Assembly (NCBI GenBank): GCA_002894665.1
Contig: NCRB01000006.1
Span: 17,613-81,612 of the forward strand
DNA: 64,000 nt
Reading direction: 5' to 3'
Source: Salinivenus iranica
GTDB taxonomy: Bacteria; Bacteroidota; Rhodothermia; Rhodothermales; Salinibacteraceae
Shown one piece after another: positions 43,303 to 54,070 of this stretch. Position 1 is the stretch's first letter. Every line of letters starts with the position of its first letter. Below the pieces are notes generated by a model. That model ran no database searches, was not told the origin of the DNA, and worked only from the letters and a program-made list of their open reading frames with translations. Made by a program: the position numbers and the translations under genes.

Positions 43303-45672
43303 TTACGCGTCGCTCAGCCGCTTCTGCAGAAGCTCGCGGGCCAGCTCGGGCTTGGCGGAGCCGTTGGTGGCCTGCATGACCTGTCCCATGAAGAACCCAA
43401 TGAGGTTCTTCTTTCCGTCGCGGTACCGGGCGACCTCGTCGGGGTGTTCCTGGATGACCTCCTCGATCACGTCCGCGAGGGTCTCGGTGTCGTCCACCTG
43501 ACGAAGGTTGCGCTGGTCCACGATCGCCTGCGGGTCGCCGCCGCCGTCCATCATCTCGTTGAGGACGGTATCGGCGCCCCGGTTGGTGATTGCGTCGGTC
43601 TCGATGAGACGCACCAACTCCCCGACGGCCGCGGGGCCGAAGGGGAGAGCGCCGACGGATCGCTCCTCGAGCTTGCCGAGCAACTCGTTGACAATCCAGT
43701 TGGCAAGGGGCTGCGGGGCGTCGTACGTCTGCTGGGCCGCGTCGAAGAAGTCGGCCAGGTCGTTGTCGCCGGCGAGGGTCGCCGCGTCCTCACGGTCGAG
43801 GCCCAGTTCCTCGTGGTACCGAGCAAACCGCTCGCGCTGGGCGTCGGAGAGCAGCTCCACAGGGTCGGTTTTGCCCTCCTGCGAGCGTTTCCGCTGCGCC
43901 TCCTTCTGTCGCTGCTTCTCTTTGCGCCGGCGCTCGAGCTCCTCGGGCGTGAGGCGGGTCTCGTCCTCGTCCCAGGTGTCGCGGAGGGACACAATTTGGT
44001 TGTAGACGGGGGCCTCGGGGGACGACTCTTCGGGGTCGGGCCAGAAGTAGCCCTGGCGCTCGAACTGGACGCGCGCCTGCTCGGGCTGATCGGCGAGGGC
44101 GGGCTCGGCCACGGCGTGCTTCACGACCAGAGAGTCGGGGTTCAGGTGGTCGGTAAAGGGGGCGTCGCCGTCGTCGGGGGCGGGCACGTCGAAGAGCCGG
44201 TCATAGACACGGGCCTGAATTGGCCGGCCCTCGCTCGCGGAGACCCAATGGAGGGTGCCCTCGGGCGAGCGGCCATCCGGGGCCGTGCCGTCCCGCGTCT
44301 CCGGATCGATCCGCCCGCGCAGCTCCACAATCTCGCCGTCGTCGTTTTCGACCACGTCCTCGCAGGTGAAAAAGTACCCGTGCCGCAGCCGGACTTCCCG
44401 GCCCGGAGCGAGGCGAATGAAGTCGTCCGGCGGGTCCTCGCGGAAGTCGCTCCGCTCGATGTAAAACGTGCGGGTGAACGGAATCTCCCGCGTCTCGTCC
44501 TTTTCGATGTCGCGGGGCCAGTAGTCGCCCTCCAGTTGCTCTACGGTTCCTTCCTCCACGTTCGTCGCCACCACCTTGAGCGGGTCGAGCACAGCCATGA
44601 GGCGGCGCGACGTGGGGTTCAGGTCCTCGCGCAGGGCGTGTTCGAACTGGCGCATCTCCACGCGACTCTCCGACCGGGTGACGCCCACCTCGCGACAGAA
44701 CGATCGTACGGCGCTCGGGGGGACGCCGCGCCGTTCCAGGCCGGCGAGGGTGGGGAGGCGCGGGTCGTCCCAGCCGTCTACGTATCCCTCGTCCACGAGG
44801 TGCCGGAGCTTCCGCTTGCTCATGATCGTGTACCCCAGGTTCAGCCGCGAGAACTCGTACTGTCGGGGCCGTGAGGGAAGCTCGTCCTCGTCCAGGCAGT
44901 GCTCCAGCACCCAGTCATACACGCGCCGATTGTTGTCGAACTCGAGCGTGCAGAGCGAGTGGGTGATGCCTTCGATTGCATCCTCTAAGGGGTGGGCGTA
45001 GTCGTACATTGGATAGATGCACCACTCGTCGCCCTGCCGGTAGTGATCGGCGTGCTTGATGCGGTAGAGAAGGGGATCCCGCAGAATCATGTGCGGCGAG
45101 CTCATGTCAATTTTCGCCCGAAGCACGTGCTCGCCGTCCGCGAACTCCCCGGCCCGCATCCGACGGAAGAGGTCCAGGTTGTCCTCGACGGAGCGGTCCC
45201 GGTAGGGCGACGGGGTGCCCGGCTCCGTGACCGTGCCCCGATACTCGCGGATTTTTTCCTCCGGGAGGCTGTCGACGTACGCGTCGCCCTGTCGAATGAG
45301 CTTGAGGGCGTACTCGTAAAACTGCTCGAAGTAGTCGGAGGCGAAGTAGAGGTGGTCCTCCCAGTCGTAGCCCAGCCACCGCACCGACTCCTTGATGGAG
45401 TCCACGTACTCCGGGTTTTCCGTGTCCGGGTTCGTGTCGTCGAAGCGGAGGTGGCACTGGGTGTCGGCCCGGTCGGCGTAGTCGTGTTTGATCCCGAAGT
45501 TGAGGACGATCGATTTTGCGTGGCCGATGTGCAGATAGCCGTTGGGCTCTGGGGGAAATCGGGTCGCTACGCGGTCGCCGTACGTCCCCTCGGCGAGGTC
45601 CTCGTCGATGATGTCGTAGACGAAGTTATTGCGGTCGGTGGAGGCCACGTTGGTTGGGACGAACATGATCAA
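43303..45672 (-). CDS. glnS: Glutaminyl-tRNA synthetase with C-terminal YqeY/GatB-like tail
   Basis: Charges tRNA-Gln directly. At 789 residues it is well above the usual 550-560. Residues about 1-560 are a complete GlnRS: FPPEPNGYLHIGHAKS (HIGH), LRFDDTNPDTE, MYDYAHPLEDAIEGITHSLC, and IMSKRKLRHLV (KMSKS). A highly charged linker with Lys/Arg/Gln repeats (about residues 585-615) leads to a C-terminal domain of about 150 residues with DAITNRGADTVLNEMM and KKNLIGFFMGQVMQAT, the pattern of YqeY and GatB tails, which help bind tRNA. The same fusion is known in Deinococcus. Two start codons are close (45672 and 45666). Confidence 0.93.
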   Translation of the reverse strand: MIMFVPTNVASTDRNNFVYDIIDEDLAEGTYGDRVATRFPPEPNGYLHIGHAKSIVLNFGIKHDYADRADTQCHLRFDDTNPDTENPEYVDSIKESVRWLGYDWEDHLYFASDYFEQFYEYALKLIRQGDAYVDSLPEEKIREYRGTVTEPGTPSPYRDRSVEDNLDLFRRMRAGEFADGEHVLRAKIDMSSPHMILRDPLLYRIKHADHYRQGDEWCIYPMYDYAHPLEDAIEGITHSLCTLEFDNNRRVYDWVLEHCLDEDELPSRPRQYEFSRLNLGYTIMSKRKLRHLVDEGYVDGWDDPRLPTLAGLERRGVPPSAVRSFCREVGVTRSESRVEMRQFEHALREDLNPTSRRLMAVLDPLKVVATNVEEGTVEQLEGDYWPRDIEKDETREIPFTRTFYIERSDFREDPPDDFIRLAPGREVRLRHGYFFTCEDVVENDDGEIVELRGRIDPETRDGTAPDGRSPEGTLHWVSASEGRPIQARVYDRLFDVPAPDDGDAPFTDHLNPDSLVVKHAVAEPALADQPEQARVQFERQGYFWPDPEESSPEAPVYNQIVSLRDTWDEDETRLTPEELERRRKEKQRQKEAQRKRSQEGKTDPVELLSDAQRERFARYHEELGLDREDAATLAGDNDLADFFDAAQQTYDAPQPLANWIVNELLGKLEERSVGALPFGPAAVGELVRLIETDAITNRGADTVLNEMMDGGGDPQAIVDQRNLRQVDDTETLADVIEEVIQEHPDEVARYRDGKKNLIGFFMGQVMQATNGSAKPELARELLQKRLSDA

Positions 45673-45777
45673 AAAAGCACACGGACACCACCAGATTCGG
45701 GCTTCCGGAGGGGAAAGTTCCTGTACGCCGCGTCCGAGTCGAGCGGCTGGGGGCCGGCCCGGGCGGGGCGCGTTGGG

Positions 45778-46302
45778 CTACGGGGCGAGGGGCGAGCAGA
45801 CGTACGAGGATTCGCGGAGGAGGGGGCGACACCGCTCGCCGGTGGAGACGTCGCGGCCACGGGCATGCTGGCGCTGGGCGACCAGGGTGCCGCGGGCCCG
45901 GCGGGCCGATCGGGAGGATGGGGAAACGGAACGTCCACTCCGGATGTCCCAGGTCGCCCATTCGACCGTGGCCCGAAACCGGTTGTCCTCTAGGCGGCCC
46001 GACACCACAACCTGATCCAGCCGGAGCTCCATGCGGCCCTCCCGAACCCTCACGCGGGCCCGCTGGGGGCCCCGACGCGTATCGCGAAGCATGGCATACA
46101 GGCGGTCGCCGTCGCGTTTGATTTCAATCGTGCCGCGGTCCAGAAGGGGCGACCCCGTGACCTGGTACTGCCAGGTCCCGAGGGCCTGAGCCTGTACGGC
46201 CCGTCGGTCTTCCGGGGGGCGGGACGAGGTGCACGCCGAAAGCACCAAGAGGCCCCCAAGGACGAGCGTCCCGGTCCACAGGAGAGAGAAGAGACGGGGC
46301 AC
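45778..46302 (-). CDS. Lipoprotein of unknown function
   Basis: A 174-residue lipoprotein. The frame is open to 46461, but a GTG at 46302 gives an ideal signal sequence: MPRLFSLLWTGTLVLGGLLVLSAC with Cys24 in a lipobox. The mature part has GTWQYQVTGSPLLDRGTIEIKR and several beta strands (DGDRLYAMLRDT, RMELRLDQVVVSGRL), suggesting a small beta-barrel or lipocalin-like fold, then a basic Arg/Ser-rich tail, unusual in this acidic proteome. It follows the meaB gene region and precedes glnS on the same strand, but probably forms its own unit. Confidence 0.6.
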   Translation of the reverse strand: MPRLFSLLWTGTLVLGGLLVLSACTSSRPPEDRRAVQAQALGTWQYQVTGSPLLDRGTIEIKRDGDRLYAMLRDTRRGPQRARVRVREGRMELRLDQVVVSGRLEDNRFRATVEWATWDIRSGRSVSPSSRSARRARGTLVAQRQHARGRDVSTGERCRPLLRESSYVCSPLAP

Positions 46303-46541
46303 CGTGAGTTCGGGAGTCGATGAAGGGATGGGAATGATGGCCCCCCAACTTGCAGGGGACAAGAGGACTGCCTCAATGGCGGCGGACCGTCCAGAACCGC
46401 TCGATTCCATGGTCTGCGATGCATGGTCCGTCGTTTCCCCGAAAATGGCGCCGGAGATCACAACTTGAATTTAGTAAACGCACGCCGGGGGACACCGGTC
46501 CCAGTCCTCGACGGATCGCACGACACGTTCGCAGAAGGGGG

Positions 46542-47639
46542 TTACGCCCCGCCCGACGACCGGTACACCTCCAGCAGCCGCTCGGCCGCCGCAAATGAGC
46601 TCAGGGTTCCCGATTCGACCGCGGCTTCCATGTCGGCGCGCGCTGCCTCCACCTCCGGATCGGAGAAGAAGTCGTCCTGCAGGCGCTGTTCGATGGTTTG
46701 GTAGAGCCAGTGCCGAGCCTGTCGGCGCCGTTGGGCGTCGAAGAACCCGTTGTCGTGGGTGTGTTGCCGGTAGTCCTCCACCGCCTTCCAGACCGCCGGA
46801 ATGCCGTCCCCGGTGAGCGCTGAACAGGTGAGGACGGGCGGATCCCAGCCCGACTCCGGGTCGGCGAGCAGGCGGAGGGCGCGCTCGTATTCGGCCTGGG
46901 CGTCCTTCGCCGCGGCCACGTTGTCGCCGTCGGCCTTATTAATCGCGATGGCGTCTGCCATCTCCACGATGCCGCGCTTGATGCCCTGCAGCTCGTCTCC
47001 GGCCCCGGCGAGGGCCAGCAGGAGGAAGAAGTCGACCATCGAGTGGACTTTCACCTCCGACTGCCCGACCCCTACGGTCTCAACGAAGATCGTGTCGTAA
47101 CCGGCGGCCTCGCAGAGCACGATCGTCTCGCGCGTCTTCCGGGCCACCCCGCCCAGCGTGCCGGCCGTGGGGGAGGGCCGGATGTACGCGTTGTCGTGGG
47201 ACGACAGGTCGCCCATGCGCGTCTTGTCGCCCAGGATGCTGCCCCGGGAGCGCTCGCTCGTGGGGTCTACGGTGAGGACGGCCAGGCGGTGGCCCTGCTC
47301 CACGAGACGTAGGCCGAGGGTCTCGATGAACGTGCTTTTGCCCACGCCCGGCACGCCCGTCACGGCCACGCGGATCGAGTCGCCGGACGCCGGAAGACAC
47401 TCGTCCACGATGGTGCGTGCCGTCTCGCGATGGTCGGAGCGCGTGCTCTCCAGCAGCGTGATGGCTCGACTCAGAACCCCCACATCCTGATTCTTGATTC
47501 CGTCCACGTACTCCGTTGCCGACGAAAGATGTACGGAGGGGGAGCTCGAGCGAGTGGAGAGGTTGGGGTTCAGGTTGGAGACGGATCCCGAGGAGGTGGA
47601 CGACGACAGGGCGCCGTGATCGTCAGGGTCGGAGGCCAT
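46542..47639 (-). CDS. meaB: Methylmalonyl-CoA mutase-associated GTPase (MeaB/ArgK)
   Basis: G-protein chaperone that guards methylmalonyl-CoA mutase and gates loading of adenosylcobalamin. The 365-residue protein has the P-loop GVPGVGKSTFIE, TVDPTSERSRGSILGDKTRM, ETVGVGQSEV (switch II region) and NKADGD as base-specificity motif. The C-terminal helices form the dimerisation arm. The N-terminal ~40 residues are a Ser-rich low-complexity leader. It lies 28 bp downstream of mutB, in the order mutA-mutB-meaB, as expected for a functional set. Confidence 0.95.
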   Translation of the reverse strand: MASDPDDHGALSSSTSSGSVSNLNPNLSTRSSSPSVHLSSATEYVDGIKNQDVGVLSRAITLLESTRSDHRETARTIVDECLPASGDSIRVAVTGVPGVGKSTFIETLGLRLVEQGHRLAVLTVDPTSERSRGSILGDKTRMGDLSSHDNAYIRPSPTAGTLGGVARKTRETIVLCEAAGYDTIFVETVGVGQSEVKVHSMVDFFLLLALAGAGDELQGIKRGIVEMADAIAINKADGDNVAAAKDAQAEYERALRLLADPESGWDPPVLTCSALTGDGIPAVWKAVEDYRQHTHDNGFFDAQRRRQARHWLYQTIEQRLQDDFFSDPEVEAARADMEAAVESGTLSSFAAAERLLEVYRSSGGA

Positions 47640-47667
47640 GATGGGCGCGGGGCCAGTGGGGGAGACG

Positions 47668-49827
47668 CTAGGCAGGGTGGGGCGAGGGAGAAGAAGACTC
47701 GGGGGACTGATCCAGGAGCACCTCCAGGATCTGGGCGGCAGCCTGTGCGATGTTCGTTCCGGGGCCGAAGATGCCGGCGACGCCCTCGTCGTACAGGGCC
47801 TCGTAATCCCCGTGGGGAATCACGCCGCCCACGACCACGAGGATGTCGTCGCGACCGTACGACTCAAGAGCCTCAATGACTTGAGGCACCAGTGTTTTGT
47901 GACCGCCCGCGAGACTCGAGACGCCGAGGATGTGCACGTCGTTTTCCACGGCCTGTCGGGCGACCTCGTCCGGGGTTTGGAAGAGGGGGCCGATGTCGAC
48001 GTCAAACCCCATGTCGGCAAACGAGGTGGCGATGACTTTGGCCCCGCGGTCGTGGCCGTCCTGTCCCATCTTGGCAACCATGAGGCGTGGGCGCCGGCCC
48101 GCCTGGCGGGCAAACTGGTCGGCCAATTCGCGAGTCTGCAGGAATTGTTCGTTCTCCCGCACCTCCGACGCATACACCCCAGAGATCGACTCGGTTCGGG
48201 CCGTATGGCGTCCGTATTCGGCCTCCAGAGCCTCCGAAATTTCGCCGAGGGTGGCGCGTGCACGCGCGGCCGCCACGGCCCGCCGAAGGAGGTTGCCGTC
48301 CCCTGTATCCGCACAGTGGGTGAGGGCATTCAGGGCAGACCGGACCTTGGCCTCGTCGCGCTCGGACTTGATTTCTTCGAGCCGTTCCAGCTGCTTCCGC
48401 CGCACGGCCTCGTTGTCCACCTCCAGGGTTTCGATCGGCTCGACCTCTTCCGGCTCGTAGGCATTGACCCCAACGATGGTCTCTTCGCCCGTATCGATGC
48501 GGGCCTGCTTGCGGGCGGCCGCCTCCTCGATTTTGCGTTTGGGCAGGCCCTTCTCGATCGCGTCCGTCATGCCCCCTTCCTCTTCGACCTCTTCAATGAG
48601 GCTCCAGGCCCGCCGCGCCAACGTGCCGGTCAGGTGCTCAACGTAGTAGGAGCCGGCCCACGGATCGATGCCATTCGTAATGCCCGTTTCTTCCTGCAGG
48701 TAGAGCTGCGTGTTGCGGGCGATGCGGGCGGCAAACTCGCTGGGCAGTGCAATCGCCTCGTCCAGGGCGTTCGTGTGGAGAGATTGGGTTCCACCAAAGG
48801 CTGCGGCCATCGCCTCAATCGTCGTGCGTGCCACGTTGTTAAAGGGATCCTGTTCAGCCAAGGAATACCCCGAGGTTTGGCAGTGGGTGCGCAGGGCCAT
48901 CGACTTTGGATTGTCTGGGTCGAACTGCTTCACCAGTTTGGCCCAGAGCATGCGCCCGGCACGCATCTTGGCGATCTCCATGAAGTGATTCATGCCAATG
49001 GCCCAGAAAAACGAGACCCGGGGCGCAAAGTCGTCGATGCCCAGCCCGGCGTCGAGTCCTGTGCGGAGGTATTCGAGCCCGTCGGCCAGCGTGTAGGCCA
49101 ACTCCAGATCGGCGGGGGCGCCGGCTTCGTGCATGTGGTAGCCACTCACCGAAATCGTGTTGAACTTCGGCATCTCTTCCGCACAGTAGGCAAAAATGTC
49201 GCCCACGATCCGCATGGACGGCTGCGGTGGGTAGATGTAGGTGTTGCGCACCATGAACTCCTTCAGGATGTCGTTCTGGATGGTCCCCGTTAGGGCGTCG
49301 TGGGACACCCCTTGCTCCTCGGCCGCCACGATGTAGAAGGCCATCACGGGAAGCACCGCGCCGTTCATGGTCATCGACACCGACATCTCGTCGAGGGGGA
49401 TGCCGTCGAAGAGGATCTTCATGTCCTCGACGGTATCCACGGCCACGCCGGCCTTGCCGACATCGCCCCGCACCCGATCGTGGTCGGAATCGTAGCCGCG
49501 ATGCGTGGCCAGGTCGAAGGCCACGGAGAGGCCTTTCTGACCGGAGGCGAGGGCCTTTCGGTAGAACGCATTGGACTCCTCCGCCGTCGAGAAGCCCGCG
49601 TACTGCCGGATGGTCCACGGACGATAGTTGTACATCGTGGAGTACGGCCCCCGAAGGTACGGGGGGAGGCCGGCCGCGTAGTCGAGGTGGTCGAGGTCGT
49701 CAAGGGCGTCCGGGCCGTACGACGGCTCGATGTCAATCTGCTCCGGGGGCGTCCACGGAGCGCTCTCGGCCGACGAATCGGACTCGGTCGGCGGATCGTA
49801 CTCGATCGAAGAGAAATCCGGGCGCAT
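47668..49827 (-). CDS. mutB: Methylmalonyl-CoA mutase, large (catalytic) subunit
   Basis: Interconverts L-methylmalonyl-CoA (as the R epimer) and succinyl-CoA with adenosylcobalamin, feeding propionyl-CoA carbon into the TCA cycle. The 719-residue protein has the substrate barrel ([54 protein letters not shown]) and the C-terminal B12 domain with the base-off motif DGHDRG near residue 605 and [14 protein letters not shown]. Its partner subunit gene mutA lies 38 bp upstream and meaB 28 bp downstream. Confidence 0.97.
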   Translation of the reverse strand: MRPDFSSIEYDPPTESDSSAESAPWTPPEQIDIEPSYGPDALDDLDHLDYAAGLPPYLRGPYSTMYNYRPWTIRQYAGFSTAEESNAFYRKALASGQKGLSVAFDLATHRGYDSDHDRVRGDVGKAGVAVDTVEDMKILFDGIPLDEMSVSMTMNGAVLPVMAFYIVAAEEQGVSHDALTGTIQNDILKEFMVRNTYIYPPQPSMRIVGDIFAYCAEEMPKFNTISVSGYHMHEAGAPADLELAYTLADGLEYLRTGLDAGLGIDDFAPRVSFFWAIGMNHFMEIAKMRAGRMLWAKLVKQFDPDNPKSMALRTHCQTSGYSLAEQDPFNNVARTTIEAMAAAFGGTQSLHTNALDEAIALPSEFAARIARNTQLYLQEETGITNGIDPWAGSYYVEHLTGTLARRAWSLIEEVEEEGGMTDAIEKGLPKRKIEEAAARKQARIDTGEETIVGVNAYEPEEVEPIETLEVDNEAVRRKQLERLEEIKSERDEAKVRSALNALTHCADTGDGNLLRRAVAAARARATLGEISEALEAEYGRHTARTESISGVYASEVRENEQFLQTRELADQFARQAGRRPRLMVAKMGQDGHDRGAKVIATSFADMGFDVDIGPLFQTPDEVARQAVENDVHILGVSSLAGGHKTLVPQVIEALESYGRDDILVVVGGVIPHGDYEALYDEGVAGIFGPGTNIAQAAAQILEVLLDQSPESSSPSPHPA

Positions 49828-49865
49828 GGGGCGGAGGGGCGTCGGGAGAGAGGGAGAGCGAAGGG

Positions 49866-51866
49866 TCAGCGAGCCGAGGGGATGGCGATGCCGAGGCGAC
49901 GCTGAAACTGCTGGAGGGTGTCGAGGAGGGGGCTGCCGCGATGGATGAAGGCGTCCGCAGGCACGTCGGGGAGGGCGTCTGGATTGCCGGCGATGACGAG
50001 GAGCGGGGACGGCTCGTGCGACTGCAGGGCTGCTCGCAGGGGCGGGGCGAGGTCGGGGTACTTCGGGTCGGCGCTACAGAGGACCACCACGTCGGCGGTT
50101 GCGTCCCGGGCCGACGCCGCGGCGTCGGAGGGCGCGTCGAACCGGATGTGTTCTCTGACGTCGAAGCCCGCCACCCCAAAAAAGTTGCGGGCAAAGGTGG
50201 CGCGGGCACTCCGCGGCCCGGTGGGGCCGAGCGGGGCGAGGAAGACCACGGGCGCTCGTCCCTCCTTCTGGGCGTGCCGCTCGGTTCGAAGGCGCAATGC
50301 CTCCAGCTCCTCGGACGGACGGATCGAGGGGAGCGGCTCATAGTCGGCGGCGGTCCACTGGAGTTGATCCGCGACGGAGGCACACGTCGAGGCCTCGGCC
50401 ACGGCCGAGCGGAGCCCCGAAAGGCTTGGCGGGGCCGGGGCGGACGTGGAGGGGACGTCTTCGGTCGGCGGCTCCGACGCGTCCAGGTCGTCGAGCCGGG
50501 TTTCTTTCAGGTTGGGGTAGTGATTGGTGCCCACGACGACCTCCGACCGGTCGTTGACGTGTTGCTGGAGGCGGTCGCGGCTCTGACTAAGAGTCGATTG
50601 GACTGTACCGGTTTGAAGGCCCTCTAGGAGCCCTCCGTCGGTTTCCAGGGATTGAAACTCCGACCAGGCGGCGCGCGCCAGCTTGTCGGTGAGCGTTTCC
50701 ACGTAGTAGGAGCCGGCGGCCGGGTCGGCTACCGCGTCGAAATGAGACTCGTGCTCCAGGATGAGCTGGGTATTGCGGGCGATGCGGGAAGAGAAGTTTT
50801 CGGCGGGACGTAGGATTGCGTCGTACGGGCGTACGCTGAGCACGTCGCAGCCGCCGAGGACAGCCGCCATCGCCTCCGTGGTGGAGCGCAGCATATTCAC
50901 GTAGGGGTCGAACACCGTCTCGGCCCGGCGGGACGTCTCGGCCTGAACAAAAACATCGTTCGGGCCGACGGTGACCGATGCCGCTCGGTCCTGTGCATAC
51001 GCATCGATGACCTGTGGCACAAGGAGTCGGAGGGCCCGAAGCTTGGCCAGGCCCACGAAGTAGCGGGGGGAGACCGCCACGAGAACGTGGAGGCGCGAGA
51101 CAATTGTGGACAGGGAGCACCCGCGATCCAGAAGGTGCGCGAGGGCATCGCTGAGGGCGCCGAGGGCGTACGCCAGCTCATGGACGGCGGTCCCGCCGGC
51201 CGCGTGGTACACCCGCGTGTCGACGGCGAGGGAGCGGACGCCCTCGGGGGCGGACGTGGCGAGGGTGGCGGCCAGGTCGAAGGCGTGGGCGGGGGGCGGG
51301 CCGAGGCCCTGCGCCTGTGTCCCCACGGGATCGAACGCAACGGTGGTGTCGGGCAGGAGGGGAGCGTCCGACACGGTGTTGAGCAGGTCCGCAAACAGGA
51401 CCGGGGCGGCCGGTCCCCCCTCCAGATGAAGTCGAACCGAGTCGAGGTCAAGATCCCCCAACACGTCCGCCACCAGGTGGGGCGAGGAGAGGGGCAAGCC
51501 GCTCGAGGACGCGTGATCGGGAACCAGTCCCAGATCGGTGGCCCCGCGCTGGACCGCCGTTTCGGCGAGGCGACGCGCCGTGTCCACATCGGGGTGGCGG
51601 ATGTCCTGCCGGACGCGCCAGCCGTTGGGGGCGGAGGCAGACGGCGCGCTGAGGGGCGGCGGATCCGCCTCTGGGTCCACGTGGGCAAGGCCTGCGAGGT
51701 CCTCCCGACGACGCAGGGCCGGCATGCTCACCCCGTTGGTGTCCCAGTGGAGGACGTCCTCCAGGTCACGAGGGCCCAGGTCGGCCCGGATTTTCTCGTA
51801 CCATTCGTCCGTGGACACCGGAGGAAACTCCTCGAAGAGCGGGGCCAGGGAAGACGAGGTCGACAT
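49866..51866 (-). CDS. mutA: Methylmalonyl-CoA mutase, small subunit
   Basis: Non-catalytic partner of MutB in the heterodimeric mutase. The 666-residue protein repeats the barrel plus B12-domain plan but lacks the cobalamin-ligand motif: the position equivalent to DxHxxG reads [10 protein letters not shown]. The barrel part has [12 protein letters not shown] and [17 protein letters not shown], shared with MutB. Family knowledge says this chain does not bind B12. It is the first gene of the mutA-mutB-meaB set. Start at the ATG at 51866. Confidence 0.93.
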   Translation of the reverse strand: MSTSSSLAPLFEEFPPVSTDEWYEKIRADLGPRDLEDVLHWDTNGVSMPALRRREDLAGLAHVDPEADPPPLSAPSASAPNGWRVRQDIRHPDVDTARRLAETAVQRGATDLGLVPDHASSSGLPLSSPHLVADVLGDLDLDSVRLHLEGGPAAPVLFADLLNTVSDAPLLPDTTVAFDPVGTQAQGLGPPPAHAFDLAATLATSAPEGVRSLAVDTRVYHAAGGTAVHELAYALGALSDALAHLLDRGCSLSTIVSRLHVLVAVSPRYFVGLAKLRALRLLVPQVIDAYAQDRAASVTVGPNDVFVQAETSRRAETVFDPYVNMLRSTTEAMAAVLGGCDVLSVRPYDAILRPAENFSSRIARNTQLILEHESHFDAVADPAAGSYYVETLTDKLARAAWSEFQSLETDGGLLEGLQTGTVQSTLSQSRDRLQQHVNDRSEVVVGTNHYPNLKETRLDDLDASEPPTEDVPSTSAPAPPSLSGLRSAVAEASTCASVADQLQWTAADYEPLPSIRPSEELEALRLRTERHAQKEGRAPVVFLAPLGPTGPRSARATFARNFFGVAGFDVREHIRFDAPSDAAASARDATADVVVLCSADPKYPDLAPPLRAALQSHEPSPLLVIAGNPDALPDVPADAFIHRGSPLLDTLQQFQRRLGIAIPSAR

Positions 51867-51913
51867 GAGTGGACGGACGGTCGGGGAAAGAGCACGTGTG
51901 ACAAGCGTGTACG

Positions 51914-52465
51914 CTATTGCGCGCCGGGCGGTCCAAAGTGAGTGCGCGCCTGGCGGATGAGGTCGTAGATCGCAATCCCGTAGGCGACGCCCACGTTCAG
52001 CGAAATCTTCGTCCCGTACTGCGGCAGTGCGAAGGCACAGTCGGCCAGGTCAATGATCTCATCGCTCACGCCGTGTACCTCGTTGCCGACCACGAGGCAA
52101 AGCGGATAGAGTTCAGCGGATACCTGATCGGTGGGAGAAGAGTGGTCGGTGAGTTCGAGGGCCGCTATGGTGTATCCCTCGTCCCGAAGGGAGCGGAGAA
52201 GGGGGAGGGGCGCCTCGTGATGACTCCACGACACCGCATCCTGCGCCCCGAGGGCGGTTTTGTGGAGGTCGTTGTGTTCGGGGGTGCCGGTGTACCCTGT
52301 AAGGTGCACGTGCTCGACCCGTGCTCCATCGGAGCTCCGAATGATGGACCCAACGTTGTGGATCGAACGGACATTATGGACGACGGTCCGGACCGGATGC
52401 TTCGGGAAGTTCTGTACGTCCTCGGGGGACGGGCGGTTGATTTCATCCCAACTCAGCTTGCGCAT
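51914..52465 (-). CDS. SpoU/TrmH-family RNA 2'-O-methyltransferase
   Basis: A 183-residue SPOUT methyltransferase. The knotted AdoMet-binding domain shows VVHNVRSIHNVGSIIRSSDGA (motif 1), LVVGNEVHGVSDEIIDLAD (motif 2) and ISLNVGVAYGIAIYDLIRQ (motif 3), in the standard order. There is no extra RNA-binding domain, as in the short members such as TrmL. The exact target (tRNA or rRNA position) cannot be told. It is divergent from the lipoprotein gene at 52558, with a 92-bp shared upstream region. Confidence 0.9.
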   Translation of the reverse strand: MRKLSWDEINRPSPEDVQNFPKHPVRTVVHNVRSIHNVGSIIRSSDGARVEHVHLTGYTGTPEHNDLHKTALGAQDAVSWSHHEAPLPLLRSLRDEGYTIAALELTDHSSPTDQVSAELYPLCLVVGNEVHGVSDEIIDLADCAFALPQYGTKISLNVGVAYGIAIYDLIRQARTHFGPPGAQ

Positions 52466-52557
52466 GGACGGGCTAGTGGAGACGTTGAATGGATCGGCAA
52501 TTTGATGCTCTGATACGACACGATGCGCTCAGCTGTTTTCGATAGCGCCAACTCCAT

Positions 52558-53187
52558 ATGAACCGATTTCTGTCTTTGCGCCGGGGGGCGGCGTCCCTGC
52601 TGTGCGTTGTTTTGTTGGCGGGGGGCACGCTGTGGTCCGGATGCCAGACGCTCCGGGAAGTGGCGCAATTGCGAAACGTACAGTTTCAGCTTGATCGGGT
52701 GAGCAATGCTCAGCTCAGCGGCATTGACCTGCGGTCGCTCCGGTCCTACGAGGACCTCGGCGGAGTGCAGGTGGCGCGCCTGGCCTCGGACGTGTCGAAC
52801 GGCCGCCTGCCGCTTTCTTTTACGCTCCATCTTCAGGGAACGAATCCTGAGGGAAATTCCGTGGACGCCCGGCTCACACAGATGGAGTGGACGTTGCTCC
52901 TGCAGGACAAAGAAACGATTTCGGGGACGACCGACCGGGAGGTGGTGATGTCTCCGGGCACGCCCACGGATATCCCCCTGGACTTGTCGCTCAACCTTCT
53001 GGATTTCTTTGACGACAACCTCCGCGGGCTTGTGGAGCTTGCGTCGGCCTTTGGGGAGGGGGCGCCGCCGGCAACTGTGGAGCTGCGCATGCGACCCACC
53101 ATCCAAACTGCCGTCGGGCCGATTCGGTATCCGGAGTCCATCACCGTCACGCGTCAGGAGGTGGGAGGCGAGAAGTCATCGCCGTGA
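52558..53187 (+). CDS. Lipoprotein with LEA14/WHy-like domain
   Basis: A 209-residue exported protein. The signal sequence ends in LWSGC with Cys29 as lipid-attachment site. The mature protein is mainly beta: VQFQLDRVSNAQLSGIDL, LPLSFTLHLQGTNPEGNSVDARLTQMEW and VVMSPGTPTDIPLDL recall the late-embryogenesis-abundant type 2 (WHy) beta-sandwich, often found in desiccation- or salt-stressed organisms. The match is by pattern only. It precedes cmk by 29 bp on the same strand. Confidence 0.7.
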   Translation: MNRFLSLRRGAASLLCVVLLAGGTLWSGCQTLREVAQLRNVQFQLDRVSNAQLSGIDLRSLRSYEDLGGVQVARLASDVSNGRLPLSFTLHLQGTNPEGNSVDARLTQMEWTLLLQDKETISGTTDREVVMSPGTPTDIPLDLSLNLLDFFDDNLRGLVELASAFGEGAPPATVELRMRPTIQTAVGPIRYPESITVTRQEVGGEKSSP

Positions 53188-53216
53188 CGCCGGGACGCGT
53201 TTGCGCTACCAGATGA

Positions 53217-53918
53217 ATGTACAGGTTTCCTACTGTGATTGTCACCATCGATGGGCCGGCCGGGTCCGGAAAAAGCACGACGGCGCGAGGCGTAGCAGAC
53301 CGCCTTGGGTTTGTATACCTGGACACGGGGGCCATGTACCGGGCGGTGGCCCTTGCTTTTCGGCGGGCGGGGGTGTCGCCCTCTGAGCACGGGGCGGCAC
53401 AGGTGCTCCCGTCCCTCGAGTTGGGCGTGGAGTACGTGGGGGACGACATGCGGGTGCTGCTCGGAGGGGACGACGTGACCCCCCACCTCCGCACTGCCGA
53501 GGTGGGGGCCCTGGTGAGCCCGGTGGCCACCCTCCGCCCCGTCCGGGAGCGAATGGTGAAGGAGCAGCGACGGATCGGATGGGAACAGGAGGAGCGGCAC
53601 GGCGGCGTCGTGCTGGACGGACGGGACACGGGCACGGTCGTCTTTCCCGACGCGGACGTAAAGATCTACATGGTGGCCGACCTCGACGAACGGGCCCGCC
53701 GCCGACAGCAAGAGTACAAGAACCGCGGGGACTCCGTCCCGCTAGCAAGGGTCCGGGAGGAAATCAAGGAGCGTGACCAGCGCGATCGGTCGCGAGACCT
53801 CGCCCCGCTCCGCCGGGCCGACGACGCAATTGCCTACGATACGACCGACGAGACGATTGAGGACCAGGTACAGTTTGTGGTAGATCGCGTTAAAGCTGTG
53901 GGCGAGGAGGGAACGTAG
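53217..53918 (+). CDS. cmk: Cytidylate kinase
   Basis: Phosphorylates CMP and dCMP with ATP. The 233-residue protein has the P-loop GPAGSGKSTTARG near the N-terminus, GFVYLDTGAMYRAVAL (substrate strand), the NMP-bind insert, and the lid-region motif VLDGRDTGTVVFPDADVKIYM. It ends with a typical C-terminal helix. Length is normal for the long bacterial CMP kinases. It directly precedes rpsA, a cmk-rpsA order kept in very many bacteria, with a 202-bp leader region between. Confidence 0.94.
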   Translation: MYRFPTVIVTIDGPAGSGKSTTARGVADRLGFVYLDTGAMYRAVALAFRRAGVSPSEHGAAQVLPSLELGVEYVGDDMRVLLGGDDVTPHLRTAEVGALVSPVATLRPVRERMVKEQRRIGWEQEERHGGVVLDGRDTGTVVFPDADVKIYMVADLDERARRRQQEYKNRGDSVPLARVREEIKERDQRDRSRDLAPLRRADDAIAYDTTDETIEDQVQFVVDRVKAVGEEGT

Positions 53919-54070
53919 CCTGCACACCCTTATAAAACCATTTTCCGATCCTGCCTTCCGAGTCTACCCGGACAGGAGCCCGGGTCCACCGGGCGCTGAC
54001 TGACATTCTCACTCACACGAACCTTCCTTGTCGGGTCTGGTCAGGTCCTGGCAAGTACAAAAGATCGCAC

